From: JBGSWL01 sp041752455 | Lineage (GTDB): Bacteria; Pseudomonadota; Alphaproteobacteria; Rhizobiales; Rhizobiaceae | Assembly: GCA_041752455.1 (NCBI GenBank) | Contig: JBGSWL010000129.1 | Span: 1 to 10,479 of the forward strand | Length of the DNA: 10,479 nucleotides | Reading direction: 5' to 3' | Shown here: positions 6,062 to 10,479 of the stretch, one piece after another | Numbering within the stretch: the stretch's first letter is position 1 | Layout: each line of letters starts with the position of its first letter | Notes under the pieces: generated by a model | The model's input: only the letters and a program-made list of their open reading frames with translations | What the model was told of the DNA's origin: nothing | Database searches by the model: none | Position numbers and translations under genes: made by a program

Positions 6062-6762
6062 GCGGCTCTCGCTGCGGCAAACGAGGTGACATCGACGATC
6101 CGGTCGGCAACCGCCTCGCGCACATCGGCATCATGGAAGATGCCGAGAAGCGCGGTGCCGGCCTGCTTCTTTTCGGCGATCATCGCGATCACCACCGCGC
6201 GGTTGGCCGCATCCAGCGAAGCGGTCGGCTCATCGAGCAGCAGCACCGGGTGGTCGGTGATGAAGCCGCGGGCAATGTTGACGCGCTGCTGCTCACCGCC
6301 GGAAAAGGTCGCCGGCGGCAGGTCCCACAATTTTTCCGGCAGGTTGAGACGTGCAAACAGTTCGCCGGCACGTTTGCGCGCCTCGGCCTGTGTCGCGCCG
6401 CGTTGCACAAGCGGTTCACCCGCCACATCGAGCGCGGAGACGCGCGGAACCGCACGCAGGAACTGGCTGACATAACCGATGGTGTCGCGGCGGATGGCCA
6501 GCACCACGCGCGGCTCCGCAGTGACCAGATCGGTCAGCGTGCCATTGTGATCGACAAGGATCTGGCCGCGATCGACCCGGTAGTTGCCATACAGCATCTT
6601 GAGGATCGACGACTTGCCTGCGCCCGACGGACCGCCGAGCACGGCGCATTCGCCAAGGCGAAGCGAGAAGTTGACGGCTTCGACGACGGGAATATGCAAC
6701 CCGTCGCGCAGGTGCATGGTGAAGCTCTTGGCGACATCGGAGACGACAACGGGAACGGCCAT
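6058..6762 (-). CDS. phnL: PhnL, C-P lyase system ABC-type ATPase
   Basis: This is a soluble ABC ATPase of 234 residues with no transmembrane partner. In the C-P lyase pathway PhnL acts with PhnG, PhnH and PhnI in forming ribose 1-alkylphosphonate 5-triphosphate. Walker A is GPSGAGKSS (44-52), the Q-loop is YVSQFLRAVPRVSA, the signature is FSGGEQQRVNIARG, Walker B is LLLDEPTASLD, and the switch histidine is in GIFHDAD. The SQFLRxxPRVxA segment and the insertion after Walker A (GNYRVDRGQILV) are characteristic of PhnL. The start follows the phnK stop by 11 nt, with AAGG inside the phnK stop region as ribosome binding site. The acetyltransferase start overlaps its stop. Confidence 0.95.
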   Translation of the reverse strand: MAVPVVVSDVAKSFTMHLRDGLHIPVVEAVNFSLRLGECAVLGGPSGAGKSSILKMLYGNYRVDRGQILVDHNGTLTDLVTAEPRVVLAIRRDTIGYVSQFLRAVPRVSALDVAGEPLVQRGATQAEARKRAGELFARLNLPEKLWDLPPATFSGGEQQRVNIARGFITDHPVLLLDEPTASLDAANRAVVIAMIAEKKQAGTALLGIFHDADVREAVADRIVDVTSFAAARAA

Positions 6763-6773
6763 ATCGAAACGCC

Positions 6774-7562
6774 TTACGCCTGGAGAATGGAAGACACGAG
6801 GAGCTGCGTGTAGGGCTCCTGCGGGTCGTCAAGGACACGGTCGGTAAGGCCCGTCTCGATCACGTAGCCGTCCTTCATGACGACCATGCGGTGCGACAGG
6901 AGGCGGGCAACCGCCAGATCGTGGGTCACGACGATGACGGCAAGGCCAAGATCGGTGACAAGGCCACGCAGCAGGTCGAGCAGCCGCGCCTGCACCGACA
7001 CATCAAGGCCGCCGGTCGGCTCATCCATGAAGATCAGCCGGGGACCGGTGACGAGATTGCGGGCAATTTGCAGGCGCTGGCGCATGCCGCCGGAAAAGCC
7101 CCGCGGCTGGTCGTCGATGCGGTCCGCCGCGATCTCGACGCGGCCGAGCCAGTCGATGGCGGTCTCGCGGATCTGGCCATAATGGCGCGCGCCGACCGCC
7201 ATCAGCCGTTCGCCGACATTGGCGCCGGCTGATACGGTCATGCGCAGGCCATCGGCCGGGTTCTGGTGCACGAAACCCCAGTCGGTGCGCATCAGAAAGC
7301 GCCGTTCGGCCTCGCCCATGGCAAAGAGGTTGCGCATCTCGCCGTCGCGCATGCGATAGCTGACAGTCCCCGTGGTCGGCAGCATACGTGTCGATACGCA
7401 ATTCAGGAGGGTCGTCTTGCCGGAGCCGCTTTCGCCGACGACAGCGAGCACTTCGCCCGGCCAGAGATCGAGCGACACATCCTGGCAGCCGATGCGGTTG
7501 CCGTAGAACTTCGACAGGCCGGAAACCTTCAGCAGCGGCCGGTCATCGGTCATCGCACTCAT
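6774..7562 (-). CDS. phnK: PhnK, C-P lyase core-associated ABC-type ATPase
   Basis: This 262-residue ABC ATPase resembles the oligopeptide/nickel-transporter ATPase family. In E. coli, PhnK binds the PhnGHIJ core near PhnJ rather than a membrane permease. Walker A is GESGSGKTT (43-51), the Q-loop is WGFVHQNPADGLR, the signature is FSGGMRQRLQIARN, Walker B is RLIFMDEPTGGLD, and the switch histidine is in VVTHDLAVARLL. The C-terminal VLDDPQEPYTQLLVSSIL is typical of the family. I chose the ATG at 7562 because it overlaps the phnJ stop as ATGA and has GGGAG about 7 nt upstream. The frame stays open to 7631 within phnJ, and an ATG at 7553 is also possible. Confidence 0.95.
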   Translation of the reverse strand: MSAMTDDRPLLKVSGLSKFYGNRIGCQDVSLDLWPGEVLAVVGESGSGKTTLLNCVSTRMLPTTGTVSYRMRDGEMRNLFAMGEAERRFLMRTDWGFVHQNPADGLRMTVSAGANVGERLMAVGARHYGQIRETAIDWLGRVEIAADRIDDQPRGFSGGMRQRLQIARNLVTGPRLIFMDEPTGGLDVSVQARLLDLLRGLVTDLGLAVIVVTHDLAVARLLSHRMVVMKDGYVIETGLTDRVLDDPQEPYTQLLVSSILQA

Positions 7563-8467
7563 GCCGCTTCTCCCTTGACCGGATCGCCCGACAACAGGCC
7601 GCGATGGCCAGCGTCGCGGCGCGTTTCGCAATGGTCGGTGTCCGAACAGACGAACATCCGCCCGCCCCGATCATCGAGGACGACTTCATCGAGATAGACA
7701 CCTTCGGCGCCGCACAGCGCGCAAGGGTCCTCGAACTTGTTGATCTCGAACGGGTGATCCTCGAAATCGAGGCTGACAACCTTGGTGAACGGCGGCACTG
7801 CATAGATGCGCTTTTCACGGCCGGCGCCGAAAAGCTGCAGCGCCTCGCTCTGGTGCATCTTCGGATTGTCGAACTTCGGCGTCGGCGACGGACACATCAC
7901 GTAGCGATCCTCGACCATCACCGGATAGGCATAGGTGGTGGCGATGCGTCCGTTGCGGGCGATGTCCTCGTAGAGCTTGACATGCATGAGGCCGTATTCT
8001 TCCAGCGCATGCATCTTGCGGGTCTCGGTTTCGCGCGGTTCCAGAAACCGCAGAGGCTCCGGCGTCGGCACCTGGTAGACCAGCACTTGACCGTCGGTCA
8101 GCGCCTCTTCGGGAATGCGGTGGCGGGTCTGGATGATCGTCGCCTCTGCCGTCCGCGTGGTCGTGGCGGTGCCGGCGGTCTTTTCAAAGAACTTGCGGAT
8201 CGAGACCGCGTTGGTCGTGTCTTCGGCACCCTGGTCGATCACTTTCAGCACATCGTCCGGACCGATGATCGACGCCGTGACCTGCACGCCGCCGGTTCCC
8301 CAGCCGTAGGGCATCGGCATTTCGCGGCTGGCGAAAGGCACCTGATAGCCGGGAATGGCGATCCCCTTGAGGATCGCCCGGCGGATCATCCGCTTGGTCT
8401 GTTCGTCGAGATAGGCGAAGTTGTAGGTGGCAAGCGAGCCGGAGAGATGCGTGGTTGCGCTGGTCAT
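7559..8467 (-). CDS. phnJ: PhnJ, radical-SAM C-P lyase
   Basis: This enzyme cleaves the carbon-phosphorus bond of ribose 1-alkylphosphonate 5-phosphate, giving the alkane and a cyclic ribose phosphate. It is 302 residues against 281 in E. coli. The unusual iron-sulfur motif is intact: Cys249-x2-Cys252-x21-Cys274-x5-Cys280, the same spacing as E. coli Cys241/244/266/272. Gly40 in IPGYQVP corresponds to the glycyl-radical Gly32, and GWGTGG follows. Other strongly conserved stretches are DEQTKRMIRRAILK, IQTRHRIPE, EPRETETRKMHALEEYG and FGAGREKRIYAVPPFT. The N-terminus is 8 residues longer than in E. coli and the C-terminus 13 longer. GGAGG lies 7 nt before the start. Both ends overlap neighbours by ATGA (phnI upstream, phnK downstream). 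Confidence 0.98.
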   Translation of the reverse strand: MTSATTHLSGSLATYNFAYLDEQTKRMIRRAILKGIAIPGYQVPFASREMPMPYGWGTGGVQVTASIIGPDDVLKVIDQGAEDTTNAVSIRKFFEKTAGTATTTRTAEATIIQTRHRIPEEALTDGQVLVYQVPTPEPLRFLEPRETETRKMHALEEYGLMHVKLYEDIARNGRIATTYAYPVMVEDRYVMCPSPTPKFDNPKMHQSEALQLFGAGREKRIYAVPPFTKVVSLDFEDHPFEINKFEDPCALCGAEGVYLDEVVLDDRGGRMFVCSDTDHCETRRDAGHRGLLSGDPVKGEAA

Positions 8468-9597
8468 TCGGCGGCCTCCGGCATGGTTTCTGTGTTAGAT
8501 TCCGGATTGGCTTCGCGAAGGCGCGCCTCGCGGCTGGCTTCGAACTCGGCGCGCATGCCGCGCACAAGTTCGAGCTCCGCCTGAAAGTCGACGTAGTGCG
8601 GCAGTTTGAGGTGCTCGACAAAGCCGGTCGCCTGCACGTTGTCGCAGTGCGAAATCACGAACTCCTCATCCTGCGCCGGGGCGACGACATCCTCGCCCAG
8701 TTCGCTGGCGCGAAGCGCCCGGTCGCACAGCGACATCGCCATCGCCTTGCGCTCGGATTGGCCGAAGACCAGACCATAGCCGCGGGTGAACTGCGGTGGC
8801 ACTTTCGACGAGCCCTTGAACTGGGTGACCATCTGGCATTCGGTGACGCGGATACGGCCGATGACGACGGGCATTCCGATTTCCGGCACCTGCATGACGA
8901 CATCCACTTCGCCGATGCGGATTTCGCCGACGAACGGGTGATTGCGCCCGTAGCCGCGCTGGGTTGAATAGGCGAGGCCAAGCAGCCAGCCCTCATCGCC
9001 GCGCGCCAGCGCCTGCAGCCGGGTCTCGCGGTCCATCGGAAATTCCATCGGCGTGCGGGTCAGGTCGCCGGGGGTTTCGGACGAAGCGCGGCCATCACCC
9101 TCGATCAGGCCTTCGCCGGCCAGAATGTCGGAGACGCGCATCGCCCGGATCGGCCCTTCGTCACGCTGTGTGCCGGGCTCGGGATCGCCATCAACGGCCA
9201 AGGTCGGATCCAGCAGGCGGTGGGTATAGTCGAAGGTCGGCCCGAGAAGCTGGCCGCCCGGCAGATCCTTGTAGGTTGCCGAGACACGGCGCTCGACCTG
9301 CATGGCGCCGGTATCGACCGGCTCGGAATAGCCAAAGCGCGGCAGCGTGGTGCGATAGGCTCGCACCAGAAAGATCGCCTCGATCAGGTCGCCGCGCGAC
9401 TGCTTGACGGCCAGCGCCGCCAGTTCGCGATCATACAGCGAGCCTTCGGCCATGACGCGGTCGACGGCAATCGACAATTGTTCGGCGATTTGCGCCAGTG
9501 TCAGCGCCGGGACTGAACGATCGCCGCGCCGCCGATCAGCGAGCAGCCGGTGCGCATTGGCAATCGCCTTTTCTCCACCCTTGACGGCAACATACAT
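8464..9597 (-). CDS. phnI: PhnI, C-P lyase core subunit (nucleosidase / phosphonate-ribose transferase)
   Basis: This is the core C-P lyase subunit that displaces adenine from MgATP with phosphonate, forming ribose 1-alkylphosphonate 5-triphosphate together with PhnG, PhnH and PhnL. It is 377 residues against about 354 in E. coli. The start MYVAVKGGEKAI is identical to the family N-terminus, and GGAGGA lies about 7 nt upstream. Further family segments are QLSIAVDRVMAEG, LVRAYRTTLPRFGYSEP, LPGGQLLGPTFDYTHRLLD, TRGYGLVFGQSERKAMAMSLCDRAL, DEEFVISHCDNVQATGFVEHLKLPHYVDFQAELELV and a charged tail. The His-rich HCDNVQATGFVEHLKLPHY stretch is near the expected metal site. The gene starts 3 nt after phnH and its stop overlaps the phnJ start. 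Confidence 0.97.
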   Translation of the reverse strand: MYVAVKGGEKAIANAHRLLADRRRGDRSVPALTLAQIAEQLSIAVDRVMAEGSLYDRELAALAVKQSRGDLIEAIFLVRAYRTTLPRFGYSEPVDTGAMQVERRVSATYKDLPGGQLLGPTFDYTHRLLDPTLAVDGDPEPGTQRDEGPIRAMRVSDILAGEGLIEGDGRASSETPGDLTRTPMEFPMDRETRLQALARGDEGWLLGLAYSTQRGYGRNHPFVGEIRIGEVDVVMQVPEIGMPVVIGRIRVTECQMVTQFKGSSKVPPQFTRGYGLVFGQSERKAMAMSLCDRALRASELGEDVVAPAQDEEFVISHCDNVQATGFVEHLKLPHYVDFQAELELVRGMRAEFEASREARLREANPESNTETMPEAAE

Positions 9598-9600
9598 CGG

Positions 9601-10221
9601 TCAGTCCTCCAGGGCTTCGACGCGCGTGGTGCGCGGCAGGCCGACTATTGCGTCCGGCCCGGCGAGAATGCAGTCGACGCCGCGCGGAAACAGCGCATGG
9701 TTGCCTGAGCGAAGGCGCACGAAAGTTGCCGGCAGCCCGACCGGAGCGATACGCGCAGTGCCGTTGATCCCGGGGCCGGACAGCGAAAGTGGCGCGCCGC
9801 CTTCAAGTGCCGAAACCTGAACGATCACGGTGGTCGAGCGATCCGGATATTCCTGCGTCCCGGCGGCAAAGCGGTCGAACGACATCAGCGCTTCGGCACT
9901 GGCATGGAAGGCAAAGTCGGACAGTGACGGTTCAGCGGTGACCGGTGCGCCGGCATGGAATGCCAGCCAGGCGCGGGCTGCTTCGGACTTTGTAAACGCC
10001 GGATCCAGCCAGACCGGTGTGTCGCCATCGCACAGGCAGAGCGCAATCGCCGCGGCGGTCCGGTTGAACGGCGCCGGTCCTGCGACCGCCGTCGTGATGC
10101 TGCGGATCGTGCCGGGCTGCGCCATGGCATCCATCAGCGCACGAAACACCGACTGGCTGCCCAGAACCGGATCGGCAAAGCCGCCGGTAACAGCGGCGGC
10201 ACGGGTATCGGAAACCGTCAT
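9601..10221 (-). CDS. phnH: PhnH, C-P lyase core subunit
   Basis: This non-catalytic core subunit forms part of the PhnGHIJ complex and is needed for the PhnI-dependent ribosylation step. It is 206 residues against 194 in E. coli. Family features include GGFADPVLGSQSVFRALMDAMAQPG near the N-terminus (in PhnH the equivalent is FxDPVxxSQxxFRxxMxAMxxPG), a central ALCLCDGDTPVWLD, and LSGPGINGTARI near the C-terminus. The frame is open to 10317, inside phnG, but the family N-terminus and a GGAGAAG ribosome binding site 6 nt before it fix the start at 10221. It lies 1 nt after the phnG stop and 3 nt before phnI. Confidence 0.96.
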   Translation of the reverse strand: MTVSDTRAAAVTGGFADPVLGSQSVFRALMDAMAQPGTIRSITTAVAGPAPFNRTAAAIALCLCDGDTPVWLDPAFTKSEAARAWLAFHAGAPVTAEPSLSDFAFHASAEALMSFDRFAAGTQEYPDRSTTVIVQVSALEGGAPLSLSGPGINGTARIAPVGLPATFVRLRSGNHALFPRGVDCILAGPDAIVGLPRTTRVEALED

Positions 10222-10222
10222 G

Positions 10223-10479
10223 TCAGTCTTCTCCGCGCACCATTGTGAAGAAATCGACGCGCGTGGCAGCCGTCTCGGCAGCACGGCGCGCGTCGCGTTC
10301 GGCGTTGTCGCGGGCAAGCGGCGCGATGATCACATCGTCGATCCGCGCGGCCATCTCCGCATCGGAACCAGCAAGGGCGTCGATGACAGCGGCGATCTTG
10401 ATGCGGCCATGGTCGCGGCCAAGCTGCATGGCATGGCCGACGGCCCCGTTGTCGAGGCGGACGGTGACGCGCGTCGCGG
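10223..10479 (-). CDS. phnG: PhnG, C-P lyase core subunit (5' end truncated by window)
   Basis: This is the C-terminal part of PhnG, the small core subunit that binds PhnI. About 84 codons are present, reading from 10477 to the TGA at 10225-10223; roughly the first 65-70 residues lie beyond the right edge. The retained sequence has the PhnG pattern TRVTVRLDNGAVGHAMQLGRD followed by a helical region with AAVIDAL and a charged tail (ERDARRAAETAATRVDFFTM). The in-frame ATG at 10429 is internal to the conserved region and is not the start. Position first in the phnGHIJKL order supports the call. The operon promoter must lie upstream, outside the window. Confidence 0.93.
   Translation of the reverse strand, partial: ATRVTVRLDNGAVGHAMQLGRDHGRIKIAAVIDALAGSDAEMAARIDDVIIAPLARDNAERDARRAAETAATRVDFFTMVRGED

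Noticed and set aside
10222..10317. N-terminal extension of PhnH to 10317
   Set aside because: The extension is out-of-frame phnG sequence. The family N-terminus and a good ribosome binding site place the start at 10221.
1..10479. Mobile elements, CRISPR arrays, tRNA/rRNA genes or an unknown defence or biosynthetic system
   Set aside because: I saw no terminal inverted repeats, transposase-like proteins, spaced long repeats or RNA-gene signatures. Every sizeable coding region belongs to the known phosphonate pathway.

Overview
The window is one contiguous, minus-strand block of phosphonate-utilisation (phn) genes. It encodes most of the carbon-phosphorus (C-P) lyase pathway plus a complete phosphonate ABC importer. 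No plus-strand gene is credible. The DNA is GC-rich with strong third-position GC bias. The gene order (in transcription order phnG-H-I-J-K-L, a hexapeptide acetyltransferase, phnC-D-E-E, phnM), two unequal PhnE permeases and a rhizobial-type Pho box all point to an alphaproteobacterium, most likely of the Rhizobiales (Hyphomicrobiales). That assignment is inference; no rRNA or other marker is present.

Layout, read along the minus strand from the right edge. The first block (10479 to 5444) holds phnG (5' end cut off by the window), phnH, phnI, phnJ, phnK, phnL and a left-handed beta-helix acetyltransferase. These genes are separated by 1-11 nt or overlap by 4 nt (ATGA) and must be one operon; its promoter lies outside the window. 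A 105-nt gap (5339-5443) follows, with a small stem-loop just after the acetyltransferase stop and then four heptamers at exact 11-bp spacing that read as two tandem Pho boxes. The second block (5338 to 1) holds phnC, phnD, phnE1, phnE2 and phnM (3' end cut off).

How it works together: PhnD captures phosphonate in the periplasm, PhnE1/PhnE2 form the membrane channel and PhnC drives import. PhnI, with PhnG, PhnH and PhnL, joins the phosphonate to ribose from ATP. PhnM removes pyrophosphate, and the radical-SAM enzyme PhnJ breaks the C-P bond. PhnK and PhnL are ABC-type ATPases associated with the core complex rather than with transport. PhnN, PhnP and a PhnF regulator are not in the window.

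Noncoding sequence is limited to four gaps of 76-109 nt. All four hold inverted repeats, and one holds the Pho boxes. phnD is flanked on both sides by stem-loops, a layout expected where a binding-protein gene needs more message than its permease and ATPase partners. I see no new biological system. The second-look items are the double Pho box, the intercistronic hairpins, the roughly 200-residue insert in PhnE2 and the non-GNAT acetyltransferase in the operon.
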